Assembly: GCF_014195325.1 (NCBI RefSeq)
Contig: NZ_JACIBK010000008.1
Location: 62,001-126,000 of the forward strand
DNA: 64,000 nucleotides
Direction of reading: 5' to 3'
Source of the DNA: Rhizobium sp. BK650
GTDB taxonomy: Bacteria > Pseudomonadota > Alphaproteobacteria > Rhizobiales > Rhizobiaceae
A program made the position numbers and the translations under genes. The notes under the pieces were generated by a model that did no database searches, was not told the origin of the DNA, and saw nothing but the letters and a program-made list of their open reading frames with translations. The number at the start of each line of letters is the position of its first letter. Within the stretch, counting starts at the first letter, position 1. Of the stretch, positions 35,777 through 43,798 are shown piece after piece.

Positions 35777-35860
35777 AAGGATTGGCGGTCTAATGTTGCC
35801 GCGTAGGGTTTCATATGGTTTCAATCGAACCCCAAGGCAATTCAAGAACATGCGAGAAAA

Positions 35861-36409
35861 ATGGAAAAAGCAAGGCGAGAGCGAAATGGCCGGCCGTCAA
35901 CGCTCGTGGTGCGTGCTGCGCCCGGCAACCCAAGTCGCGCCATCGTTCGGTTTGGCCCGCTTACCATGCCCGCTGCGATCGGCCGCAGCGGCCGATCGGT
36001 GATCAAGCAGGAAGGTGACGGCGCAACGCCGATTGCTGCCATGCCTTTGCTATACGGCTTCCGCCGCGGCGAGCGAAACGGTTACCTTCCCACAACGCTG
36101 GCCCTCAAACGCATTCGCACCAATATGCTTTGGTGCGATCAGCCCGCTGATGCGAACTATAACAGGCTGGTCAAGGCACCATTCAAGCCGAGCCATGAGG
36201 AGATGAAGCGGAAGGACGGGCTTTACGATATCTGCCTGGTACTCGATTGGAATGTGACCTCACGGGTGCGCAACCGCGGCTCGGCAATCTTCTTCCATCT
36301 CATCCGCCCCGGTTATGAGCCTACCGCCGGCTGTGTCGCGATCAGCGTCCGCGATATGCGCCGCATCCTGCCCTTCCTTAGAAAGGGAACAATTGTCCGC
36401 GTTCTCTGA
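35861..36409 (+). CDS. L,D-transpeptidase (YkuD)-family protein
   Basis: 182 residues. The catalytic region reads FFHLIRPGYEPTAGCVAIS, with His146 and nucleophile Cys158 in the order expected for the YkuD fold, although the usual Ser before Gly-Cys is Ala. The N-terminal half starts TLVVRAAPGNPSRAIVRFG and continues with PLLYGFRR, as in the rhizobial YkuD subgroup. No signal peptide is visible from the ATG at 35861, so location is uncertain. Such enzymes crosslink peptidoglycan 3-3 or anchor proteins; the cell-envelope theme fits the neighbouring CenR-like regulator. Confidence 0.8.
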   Translation: MEKARRERNGRPSTLVVRAAPGNPSRAIVRFGPLTMPAAIGRSGRSVIKQEGDGATPIAAMPLLYGFRRGERNGYLPTTLALKRIRTNMLWCDQPADANYNRLVKAPFKPSHEEMKRKDGLYDICLVLDWNVTSRVRNRGSAIFFHLIRPGYEPTAGCVAISVRDMRRILPFLRKGTIVRVL

Positions 36410-36552
36410 TTGTCTTGCCGATCAGCTGTCCTATATGGGTTTTCGACCGGGCGCGCGGGCTGCAATATGTCTAGGAAAAACGCTTCGCGGCTTCAATTCA
36501 TGCCCATTCAATTCGTGTCTTTGGCCATCCTTCAAATTTCCGGAGATATAGT

Positions 36553-37383
36553 GTGACCCCTCAGCCCATTATCACTTTCCATGACGGACATTCCATTCCC
36601 CAGGTAGGCCTCGGCGTCTGGCAGACGCCGCAGGATATCGCGGCTCCGACTGTGCGCACTGCGCTTGCTGCGGGCTATCGTCATATCGACACGGCTTCCG
36701 GCTATGACAATGAAGAGGGTGTCGGCGAAGGCATTCGTTCTTCTGGCATCGACCGCAAAGATATCTTCGTCACCACGAAACTTCGCAATACCGACCAGGG
36801 TTATGACAATGCACTGCGCGCTTTCGACGTCAGCCTCAAGAAGCTCGGAAGCGACTATGTCGATCTTTACCTCATCCACTGGCCGTCGCCGCATCGGGGC
36901 CTCTACCGTGAAACCTGGAAGGCTTTCGTGCGCCTGCGTGAAGAAGGCCGCGTACGCTCCATCGGCGTATCGAATTTCTATCCCGATCATCTCGATCATA
37001 TCATCGGCGATACGGGCGTTGTTCCTGTTATCAACCAGATCGAGCTCCATCCGGACTTTCAGCAGAAGGCGGCGCAGGAGGCGCATAAGAAGCTCAACAT
37101 CGTCACCGAATCCTGGAGCCCGCTCGGCCAGGGCCGTTTCATTTCCAATCCGATCATCGGCCAGATTGCCGCCAAGCACAGTAAGACCCCGGCTCAGGTG
37201 ATCATCCGCTGGCATATCGATACCGGCCTTGTCGTCATCCCGAAATCGGTAACGCCGTCGCGCATCGAGGAGAACTTTGACGTCTTCGATTTCAAGCTGG
37301 ACGGTGAAGACATGGCGGCGATCGCCAAGCTCGACAGCGTCGGCGCCCGGATGGGTCCGGACCCTTATACCGCGACGTTCTAG
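36553..37383 (+). CDS. Aldo/keto reductase
   Basis: 276 residues starting at GTG 36553, with GGAG seven bases upstream. AKR5-like (2,5-diketo-D-gluconate reductase) sequence with the full catalytic tetrad: Asp46, Tyr51, Lys76 and His109 (IHWP). NADPH-binding segment near IPKSVTPSRIEEN. Likely reduces small aldehydes or keto sugars; substrate not predictable. Confidence 0.92.
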   Translation: MTPQPIITFHDGHSIPQVGLGVWQTPQDIAAPTVRTALAAGYRHIDTASGYDNEEGVGEGIRSSGIDRKDIFVTTKLRNTDQGYDNALRAFDVSLKKLGSDYVDLYLIHWPSPHRGLYRETWKAFVRLREEGRVRSIGVSNFYPDHLDHIIGDTGVVPVINQIELHPDFQQKAAQEAHKKLNIVTESWSPLGQGRFISNPIIGQIAAKHSKTPAQVIIRWHIDTGLVVIPKSVTPSRIEENFDVFDFKLDGEDMAAIAKLDSVGARMGPDPYTATF

Positions 37384-37409
37384 GCGCTGCTTTCTCTGCC
37401 AATTCGTAA

Positions 37410-37439
37410 AAAGGCCCGACACGTGAGCGCCGGGCCTTT
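37410..37439. terminator. Bidirectional terminator between aldo/keto reductase and leuC
   Basis: AAAGGCCCG ... CGGGCCTTT, nine-bp perfect stem with a 12-base loop, A-run on one side and T-run on the other, between two convergent genes. Confidence 0.85.
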
Positions 37440-37461
37440 GTCATGCCAGATCGGAAGAAGA

Positions 37462-38871
37462 TCACTTCCACTCTCGGATATCGACGAAGTGGCCGGCAAT
37501 CGCTGCGGCTGCAGCCATGGCCGGCGAGACGAGATGCGTGCGACCCTTGAAGCCCTGGCGGCCTTCGAAGTTGCGGTTCGAGGTCGAGGCGCAACGTTCG
37601 CCCGGCTTCAGGCGGTCGTCGTTCATGGCAAGGCACATAGAGCAGCCCGGCTCGCGCCAGTCGAAGCCGGCAGCCTTGAAGATCTTGTCGAGGCCTTCAG
37701 CTTCTGCCTGTTCCTTCACCAGGCCGGAGCCGGGAACGATCATGGCGTTGACGGTCGAGGCAACGGTCTTGCCCTCAATAACCTTGGCGGCGGCGCGCAG
37801 ATCCTCTATACGGCCGTTGGTGCAGGAGCCGATGAAGACGCGGTCGACGGCAATGTCGGTCATCTTCGTGCCCGGCTTCAGGCCCATATAGTCAAGCGCG
37901 CGCCACTTGGAGGCGCGCTTCGTTTCGTCCTGGATTTCGTCGGGATTTGGCACTGTGCCCTGAACCGAGACCACGTCTTCAGGCGAGGAGCCCCAGGAGA
38001 CGATCGGCGGCAGTTCGGCAGCGTTCAGCTTGACGATACGGTCGAAATGCGCGCCTTCGTCCGACTTCAGCGTCTTCCAATAGGCGATCGCCTGTTCCAA
38101 TGCTTCGCCCTTCGGGGCGCGCGGCTTGCCCTTGATATATTCGAAGGTGACCTCGTCAGGCGCGATCAGGCCGGCGCGGGCGCCGCCCTCGATCGACATG
38201 TTGCAGATCGTCATGCGGCCTTCCATCGACAGCGAGCGGATCGCTTCGCCGGCATATTCGATGACGTAGCCTGTGCCGCCTGCAGTGCCGATCTCGCCGA
38301 TGATGGCAAGAACGATATCCTTGGCGGTGACACCCGGCGGCAGCTGGCCGTCGACCTGCACCAGCATGTTCTTGGCCTTCTTCTGGATCAGCGTCTGGGT
38401 CGCGAGAACGTGCTCGACCTCAGACGTGCCGATACCGTGGGCGAGCGAGCCGAAGGCGCCATGCGTGGAGGTATGGCTATCGCCGCAGACGATCGTCATC
38501 CCCGGTAGAGTGAAACCTTGTTCCGGGCCGATGATGTGGACGATGCCCTGGCGCTTGTCGTTTTCGGAGTAATATTCGACGTTGAACTCGGCGGCATTCT
38601 TGGCCAGTTGCTCGACCTGAATGCGGCTTTCCTCGTTCTTGATGCCGAGATGGCGATCAGCGGACGTGGGGACGTTGTGGTCGACGACGGCAAGCGTCTT
38701 TTCCGGCGCCCGGACTTTGCGGCCGGACATGCGCAGGCCTTCGAAAGCCTGCGGCGAGGTGACTTCATGGACCAGGTGACGGTCGATGTAGAGAAGACAG
38801 GTGCCGTCTTCCTGTTCGTCGACCAGATGGTCGGCCCAGATCTTGTCGTAAAGGGTACGCGGTGCGCTCAT
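37462..38871 (-). CDS. leuC: 3-isopropylmalate dehydratase large subunit
   Basis: 469 residues, standard LeuC length. Aconitase-superfamily 4Fe-4S enzyme of leucine synthesis; cluster cysteines are in VFIGSCTNGR and PGCSMCLAMN, and CGDSHTSTHGAFG is the conserved substrate-site block. The small subunit leuD is not in the window, as usual for rhizobia where it is separate. Single-gene transcript ending at the shared terminator. Confidence 0.97.
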   Translation of the reverse strand: MSAPRTLYDKIWADHLVDEQEDGTCLLYIDRHLVHEVTSPQAFEGLRMSGRKVRAPEKTLAVVDHNVPTSADRHLGIKNEESRIQVEQLAKNAAEFNVEYYSENDKRQGIVHIIGPEQGFTLPGMTIVCGDSHTSTHGAFGSLAHGIGTSEVEHVLATQTLIQKKAKNMLVQVDGQLPPGVTAKDIVLAIIGEIGTAGGTGYVIEYAGEAIRSLSMEGRMTICNMSIEGGARAGLIAPDEVTFEYIKGKPRAPKGEALEQAIAYWKTLKSDEGAHFDRIVKLNAAELPPIVSWGSSPEDVVSVQGTVPNPDEIQDETKRASKWRALDYMGLKPGTKMTDIAVDRVFIGSCTNGRIEDLRAAAKVIEGKTVASTVNAMIVPGSGLVKEQAEAEGLDKIFKAAGFDWREPGCSMCLAMNDDRLKPGERCASTSNRNFEGRQGFKGRTHLVSPAMAAAAAIAGHFVDIREWK

Positions 38872-39068
38872 GGCTAATGGTCCGTTTTGGCTGGAGCATG
38901 GAATTTGGAGTTATGGCGGACAGGCTCCGCCGGCCGTCATTCGATCAACGAAGTCGGCTGTTGAGCGCACCGGAAACGGACGCAAAGAAGCGTGCCGGCA
39001 GGCGGTAATGGTCCTGCAGCACGAAAATATGCGCCCCGATGCATCTGAACTTGGATTCCATGGCGCTG

Positions 39069-39097
39069 GATATAGCGATTTTTGATCGAAACGGCAA
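39069..39097 (-). promoter_or_regulatory. Candidate sigma-70 promoter of leuC
   Basis: On the minus strand TTGCCG - 17 bases - TATATC, about 198 bases before the leuC start, implying a long leader (38872-39062). No leucine-rich leader peptide or terminator/antiterminator pair is evident in that leader. Confidence 0.4.
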
Positions 39098-39115
39098 TTC
39101 GAATCATGAAGCGGC

Positions 39116-39934
39116 TTACCGCCGCGGCATCTGCTTCATCTTCTTCTCGATCCGCCGCAGGAAGAGCGACAGACCGATCGTCAAGATCAGATAGATGTAA
39201 GTGACGATCGAGTAGGTTTCGAAGAAGCGGAATGAGCCGGAGGCATAGACTTTGCCCATCTGCGTGATATCGGCGACGCCGAGGACGGAAACGAGGGAAC
39301 TATCCTTCACCATCGAGACGAAATCATTGGAGAGCGGCGGGAAGATAACCCGGATCGCTTGCGGAAAGACGACGAGCCGGAACCGCCGGTAGCGCGACAG
39401 ACCGAGCGATTTGGCGGCCTCAATCTGACCGAGATCGACGGATTGGAAGCCAGCGCGGAAGATTTCGGCGATGAAGGAGGAATAGCCGATCATCAGGGCG
39501 ATGATGGCGCGCCACATCAGTGACAGGTCGCGTACGAGGATCGGCTCCGTCAGGCCCGCCTTCACCAGGGGTGTTATTACGAAGTTATAGGCTGCGACAA
39601 AACCCGGCGCACCGACGAAAGCGATGTAGAAGAGCAGCACCAGGATGGGAATGCCCCTGATGATCTCGATATAGAAGCGGGCGATTTGGCGCAGCACGAT
39701 GCTGTCGGAAAGGCCGAGCAGCGCGATGCCGAGGCCGAGCACCGTTGCCAGCACAAAGGCGATGAGCGTGACGAATACTGTGATGCCGACGCCATTGACG
39801 ACGGTGCGGAAGACCTGCGCGTAAATGTCGTTGGTGACGATGACGGCGGCGAGGATGATGCCGATCAGGACAAGGACGGCCAGCCACCAGGGGCGGTCGT
39901 CCTTCTCGTGTCGCGGGGATGGTGGTAGTGCCAT
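39116..39934 (-). CDS. Polar amino acid ABC transporter permease
   Basis: 272 residues, HisM/GlnP-type inner-membrane permease with about five hydrophobic segments after an N-terminal anchor. The EAA loop reads EAAKSLGLSRYRRFRLVVFPQA. It begins 18 bases after the binding-protein gene and belongs to one operon with it. No ATPase gene follows, so the ATP-binding subunit must be encoded elsewhere. Confidence 0.9.
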   Translation of the reverse strand: MALPPSPRHEKDDRPWWLAVLVLIGIILAAVIVTNDIYAQVFRTVVNGVGITVFVTLIAFVLATVLGLGIALLGLSDSIVLRQIARFYIEIIRGIPILVLLFYIAFVGAPGFVAAYNFVITPLVKAGLTEPILVRDLSLMWRAIIALMIGYSSFIAEIFRAGFQSVDLGQIEAAKSLGLSRYRRFRLVVFPQAIRVIFPPLSNDFVSMVKDSSLVSVLGVADITQMGKVYASGSFRFFETYSIVTYIYLILTIGLSLFLRRIEKKMKQMPRR

Positions 39935-39952
39935 CTGCGATCGCGCGGGGGA

Positions 39953-40750
39953 TTATTCGCCCATCTTGTAATCGAGGAACCACTTTTTGTTCAGTGCATC
40001 AAAGGTGCCGTCGGCCTTGAGTGCCGAGATCGCAGCGTTCACCGGTGCGACAAGATCGGAGCCCTTCGGGAAGATGAAGCCGAAGTCTTCGGTGCCGAGC
40101 GGTTCTCCGACAACTTTCAGCCCGCCATTCGAGGAGTCGACATAACCCTTTGCAGCGACGCTGTCGGTCAGAACGAGATCGACGTCGCCGGTTTTCAAAG
40201 CCTGTACGGTTGCGCCGAAGGTTTCGAAGAGCTTGATGCGCGGGTTCTGCTCATTGCCGTCGAGGATCTCATAGACGGCGGTATAGAAAGGCGATGTGCC
40301 TGGCTGCGCGCCGATCAGCCCGTCCTTGAAGGTGCCGAAGCTCTTGGCGTCAGTGAAGCGCTTTTCGTCGCCGCGCACCAGCATGAACTGCTGAGAGCGC
40401 ATGTAGGGGTCGGAGAAGTCGACCTTCTGCTTGCGATCGTCCTTGATGGTGATGCCGGTCATGCCGATGTTGTACTGACCATCGGAGACAGCCTGGATCA
40501 TCGCATCCCAGCTGGTGTTCTGGTACTCGACCTTGAAATTCAGCCGCTTGGAGATCTCGTTCATCGCATCATATTCCCAGCCGATCGCCTTGCCCGACTT
40601 GGGATCGACGAATTGCAGCGGCGGGTAGGCGTTTTCCGTCACCACAACGACGGTCTTGCCGCCGAGGTCCGGCAAGCCGGCGGCATAGGCTGCGAGCGGC
40701 GAAAGCATGACGGCCGTCAGGCCGGCGAGAACGGTGCGGCGAAAGAACAT
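39953..40750 (-). CDS. Amino acid ABC transporter substrate-binding protein
   Basis: 265 residues from the ATG at 40750 (GGGGAG ribosome site). Signal peptide residues 1 to about 23 (ending AAYAAG). SBP_bac_3 family: TVVVVTENAYPPLQFVDPKSGKAIGWEYDAMNEI, MIQAVSDGQYNIGMTGITI, DLVLTDSVAAKGYV. Periplasmic receptor for a polar or basic amino acid; the exact ligand cannot be told. First gene of a two-gene operon with the permease. Confidence 0.9.
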   Translation of the reverse strand: MFFRRTVLAGLTAVMLSPLAAYAAGLPDLGGKTVVVVTENAYPPLQFVDPKSGKAIGWEYDAMNEISKRLNFKVEYQNTSWDAMIQAVSDGQYNIGMTGITIKDDRKQKVDFSDPYMRSQQFMLVRGDEKRFTDAKSFGTFKDGLIGAQPGTSPFYTAVYEILDGNEQNPRIKLFETFGATVQALKTGDVDLVLTDSVAAKGYVDSSNGGLKVVGEPLGTEDFGFIFPKGSDLVAPVNAAISALKADGTFDALNKKWFLDYKMGE

Positions 40751-40832
40751 GGTGTGGCTCCCCAATATTTGAACGGCAGAATTGTCATGGAAGATGCTGA
40801 TATGGCAAGGCTGCATGCGCTGCGCATCAACG

Positions 40833-40867
40833 CAAAAAAGGAAAGGCGGCCCAAAGACCGCCTTTCC
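40833..40867 (-). terminator. Terminator after rplS
   Basis: Minus-strand GGAAAGGCGG-TCTTTGGG-CCGCCTTTCC followed by TTTTTT; ten-bp stem. Confidence 0.9.
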
Positions 40868-40896
40868 CAAGCAATGATTTTCGCTTTCGCGAGTGC

Positions 40897-41439
40897 TTAT
40901 TCAGCCGAGCCTTCAGCAGCGGCTGCAGCTGCAGCTTCTGCGGCGGCCTTTGCTTCAGCGGCTTCTGCTGCTGCCTTTTCGGCGGCGAGAGCCTGGGCTG
41001 CTGCAACCTTTTCAGCTTCGATACGTGCCTTTTCATCGGCAACAGCCTGACGCTCGGCGTCGTTGAGCTTGCGGGCGCGGGTGCCGGTGTTCTCGACGAT
41101 ACGAGCCGACTTACCGCGACGGTCGCGCAGGTAGTAGAGCTTGGCGCGACGGACCTTACCGCGGCGAACGACTTCGACGCTTTCGATCAGCGGGGAGTAA
41201 ACCGGGAATACGCGCTCGACGCCTTCGCCGTAGGAGATCTTGCGGACCGTGAAGTTTTCCTGCAGACCGCCGCCGGAACGGGCGATGCAGACGCCTTCAT
41301 AGGCCTGAACACGGGTACGGTTGCCTTCCGTGACCTTCACGTTGACGCGGACGGTGTCGCCCGGGGAGAATTCAGGAAGGGTGCGCTTGGCTTCGATCTT
41401 GGCGGCCTGTTCGGCCTCAAGCTGCTGAATGATGTTCAT
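40897..41439 (-). CDS. rplS: 50S ribosomal protein L19
   Basis: 180 residues from the ATG at 41439 (AAGG upstream). The first ~125 residues are canonical L19 (FSPGDTVRVNVKV, RVQAYEGVCIAR, VERVFPVYSPLIESVEV, RRAKLYYLRDRRGKSARI). The remainder is an Ala/Glu/Lys-rich tail likely to be helical, a lineage feature of rhizobial L19. Sits at the 30S-50S interface. Preceded by trmD with 199 bases between, as in the conserved rpsP-rimM-trmD-rplS order. Confidence 0.97.
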   Translation of the reverse strand: MNIIQQLEAEQAAKIEAKRTLPEFSPGDTVRVNVKVTEGNRTRVQAYEGVCIARSGGGLQENFTVRKISYGEGVERVFPVYSPLIESVEVVRRGKVRRAKLYYLRDRRGKSARIVENTGTRARKLNDAERQAVADEKARIEAEKVAAAQALAAEKAAAEAAEAKAAAEAAAAAAAEGSAE

Positions 41440-41638
41440 CGTCTTAACCTTTGGTTCTTCTGAAACAGCCAGAGCGCTCACACTTATCCTTCGGTCGATG
41501 CCTCCGGAGTTTGCCCTTGCGGGCGGGAGCGGATTCGCCATTCTTTGTTTGCTGGCAGACGGGGCGAGCCCCATTTCCGGGTGCGCCAATACACGAAAGA
41601 CTTCCGCTTGTCATCCCTTGGACGGCAAATTTGTGAAA

Positions 41639-42340
41639 TCAGCCGTCTTTTCCGGCCTTCCGAGTTGCCAGAAGTTCGGGGCGTCTTTCCCTGGTCAAGG
41701 AAACAGCCTGTTCGTGACGCCATTTTTCGATCGCGCCATGATTGCCCGAAGTCAGGATCGCCGGAATCTCGCGGCCTTCCCACTCCTGCGGGCGCGTGTA
41801 GTGCGGATGTTCCAGAAGCCCGCCTTCGAAGCTTTCGTGCAGACCGGAGAGGTCGTTGCCCATGACACCCGGCAGAATGCGCACGATCGCGTCGAGCACG
41901 ATCAGCGCGGCCGGTTCGCCACCGGAAAGCACATAATCGCCGATCGAGACTTCCTCGAGTTCGCGCGCCTCGATCACCCGTTGATCGATACCTTCGAAAC
42001 GGCCGCAGACGATGATCACCCCCTCGCCCGCCGCAAGCTCGCGCACTCGCTCCTGCGTCAGCGGCTTGCCGCGCGGGCTCATCAGAAGGCGCGGGCGGTT
42101 GTCGTTTTCAGATGCGCTGTCGATCGCGCGGGCAAGCACGTCAGGCTTCAGCACCATGCCTGCGCCGCCGCCGGCCGGCGTGTCATCGACGGTGCGGTGT
42201 TTGTCAGTTGCGAAATCGCGGATTTGCACGGTATCGAGCGACCATTGTCCGCGCTCGGCTGCCTTGCCAGCGAGCGAAAAGCCCAGATGGCCCGGAAACA
42301 TTTCCGGATAGAGTGTCAGCACGGTCGCCCGGAAAGCCAT
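41639..42340 (-). CDS. trmD: tRNA (guanine-N1)-methyltransferase
   Basis: 233 residues. SPOUT-class enzyme making m1G37. Trefoil-knot segments: GGGAGMVLKPDVLARAID, LLMSPRGKPLTQERV, IVCGRFEGIDQRVIE, IGDYVLSGGEPAALIVLDAI. Starts five bases after rimM, so co-translated. The C-terminal extension after the SPOUT domain is slightly shorter than in E. coli. Confidence 0.97.
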   Translation of the reverse strand: MAFRATVLTLYPEMFPGHLGFSLAGKAAERGQWSLDTVQIRDFATDKHRTVDDTPAGGGAGMVLKPDVLARAIDSASENDNRPRLLMSPRGKPLTQERVRELAAGEGVIIVCGRFEGIDQRVIEARELEEVSIGDYVLSGGEPAALIVLDAIVRILPGVMGNDLSGLHESFEGGLLEHPHYTRPQEWEGREIPAILTSGNHGAIEKWRHEQAVSLTRERRPELLATRKAGKDG

Positions 42341-42345
42341 GGCGA

Positions 42346-42915
42346 TTACTTCTTTTTCTTCGGCTTGCCTGCGGTGAGGCCCTTCAGGTCATCAGGATCG
42401 TCCACAAGGCCTGCCGCAAGTGGATCGATCAGCAGCTTGCCGGCTTCGAGGTCTATTTCCAGCACGGAGGCTTCCGAGAAAGGAATCAGCACGGGGCGCT
42501 TGCCCGGGCCTTTGAGCTCCAGGAGATCGCCGGCGCCGAAATCGAAGACGCCGGTAACCGTTCCGTAGCTGACACCCTGATCGTCGAAGGCTTCCAATCC
42601 CTCCAGGTCGGCATAGAAGAACTCGTCATCTTCCAACTCCTCATCCGACAGGTTGTCGCGTTCGACATAGAGCTCCAGCCCGTTCAGCGCTTCGGCAGCG
42701 TTTCGATCGTTGATGCCGCGGAAGCGGACTACGACTATGTTCTTTGCCTCGCGTAGCTCCAGAATCTCGAAGCTGCGGCCATCCATGCTGTGCAGATGGC
42801 CGTAGTCGCCGAGCGCGGTTGGATCGGCCGTGTAGGCTTTCACACGCACCTCGCCGCGAATGCCTTGTGCGCCGCCGATCGTCGCCATCAGCACCGGATT
42901 TTCAAGCTTGGTCAT
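42346..42915 (-). CDS. rimM: 16S rRNA processing protein RimM
   Basis: 189 residues from the ATG at 42915 with AAGGAA upstream (a start four codons earlier is possible). N-terminal RimM beta-barrel (IGGAQGIRGEVRVKAYT, FRGINDRNAAEALNG) and C-terminal PRC-barrel (GVFDFGAGDLLEL, VLIPFSEASVLEIDLEAG). Assists 30S head assembly by binding S19. Lysine-rich C-terminal tail. Confidence 0.96.
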   Translation of the reverse strand: MTKLENPVLMATIGGAQGIRGEVRVKAYTADPTALGDYGHLHSMDGRSFEILELREAKNIVVVRFRGINDRNAAEALNGLELYVERDNLSDEELEDDEFFYADLEGLEAFDDQGVSYGTVTGVFDFGAGDLLELKGPGKRPVLIPFSEASVLEIDLEAGKLLIDPLAAGLVDDPDDLKGLTAGKPKKKK

Positions 42916-42987
42916 GGGTTCCTTCATTCGAACGCAGGCAAGAAGCCAAGATCACGCTTCTCTTAAACGAAGTGCATGGGAATGGAA

Positions 42988-43023
42988 ACGAAAACGGGCG
43001 CCATGTCGCCATGCCGCCCGTTT
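42988..43023 (-). terminator. Hairpin terminator between rpsP and rimM
   Basis: Minus-strand AAACGGGCG ... CGCCCGTTTTCGTTT, nine-bp stem followed by a broken T-run. Likely partial, giving more S16 than the downstream RimM/TrmD. Confidence 0.6.
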
Positions 43024-43042
43024 AGATCGGATCGAAAATCGA

Positions 43043-43411
43043 TTATTCGGCAGAAGCAGCAGCTTCGGCGGCGTCAGCAGCCTTCTGAGCCTTCTCGGCA
43101 GCACGCTCCTGAGCCTTCTTGCCCGGCTTTGCCTTTTCCGGGTTATTGCGAGCTTCGCGCTTGGAGATGCCGGCTTCGTCGAGGAAGCGCAGGACGCGGT
43201 CGGTCGGCAGGGCGCCCTGGTCGAGCCAGTGCTTGATGCGCTCTCCGTTCAACTGAACGCGCTTCTCATCGTCCTTGGCGAGCATCGGGTTCCAGGAACC
43301 GAGGTTCTCAAGGAAGCGGCCGTCGCGCGGGCTACGGGCATCGGCGAGAACGACGTGATAGTACGGGCGCTTCTTGGAACCACCGCGTGCGAGACGAATT
43401 TTCAGTGCCAT
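43043..43411 (-). CDS. rpsP: 30S ribosomal protein S16
   Basis: 122 residues. Starts MALKIRLARGGSKKRPYYHVV, the universal S16 opening; the core ends about residue 85 and an Ala/Lys/Glu-rich tail follows (AADAAEAAASAE). Such tails are common in rhizobial S16. Early 30S assembly protein. Next downstream is rimM after a hairpin. Confidence 0.97.
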   Translation of the reverse strand: MALKIRLARGGSKKRPYYHVVLADARSPRDGRFLENLGSWNPMLAKDDEKRVQLNGERIKHWLDQGALPTDRVLRFLDEAGISKREARNNPEKAKPGKKAQERAAEKAQKAADAAEAAASAE

Positions 43412-43461
43412 TTTCTTTACTCCTTAGGCTTTTCTTGAACCGCTTCGTTGTGCGGTATCGG

Positions 43462-43782
43462 TTATCGGGCTGCGGCGCTCTGTTCAGCGTGGTCCGCAGC
43501 GATCTGCTCATGATGCCGGATGACTTCCTTGATGATGAAGTTCAGAAACTTCTCGGCGAAATCCGGGTCCAGATGCGCGTCTTCAGCAAGCTGACGAAGA
43601 CGGCTGATCTGGTATTCCTCGCGCGCCGGATCGGCCGGCGGCAATTTGTACTTGGCCTTCAGCACGCCGACCTCTTTGGTGCAGCGGAAACGTTCGGCCA
43701 GGATGTGAACGAGCGCCGCATCGATATTGTCGATCGACTGGCGGTAGCTCGAAAGCTGGGCTTTGATGTCTGGATCAATCAT
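43462..43782 (-). CDS. Chorismate mutase, AroQ class
   Basis: 106 residues from the ATG at 43782. Monofunctional AroQ-type helical enzyme: YRQSIDNIDAALVHILAERFRCTKEVGVLKAKY carries the conserved Arg/Lys residues, then PADPAREEYQISRLRQLA. Converts chorismate to prephenate for Phe/Tyr. The ffh stop lies 17 bases upstream on the same strand; this ffh-chorismate mutase-rpsP order is typical of rhizobia. Confidence 0.9.
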   Translation of the reverse strand: MIDPDIKAQLSSYRQSIDNIDAALVHILAERFRCTKEVGVLKAKYKLPPADPAREEYQISRLRQLAEDAHLDPDFAEKFLNFIIKEVIRHHEQIAADHAEQSAAAR

Positions 43783-43798
43783 GGGGCAGGCGATCCTT

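Noticed and set aside
38872..39068. Leucine attenuator leader of leuC
   Set aside because: No leucine-rich short frame and no competing hairpins were seen.
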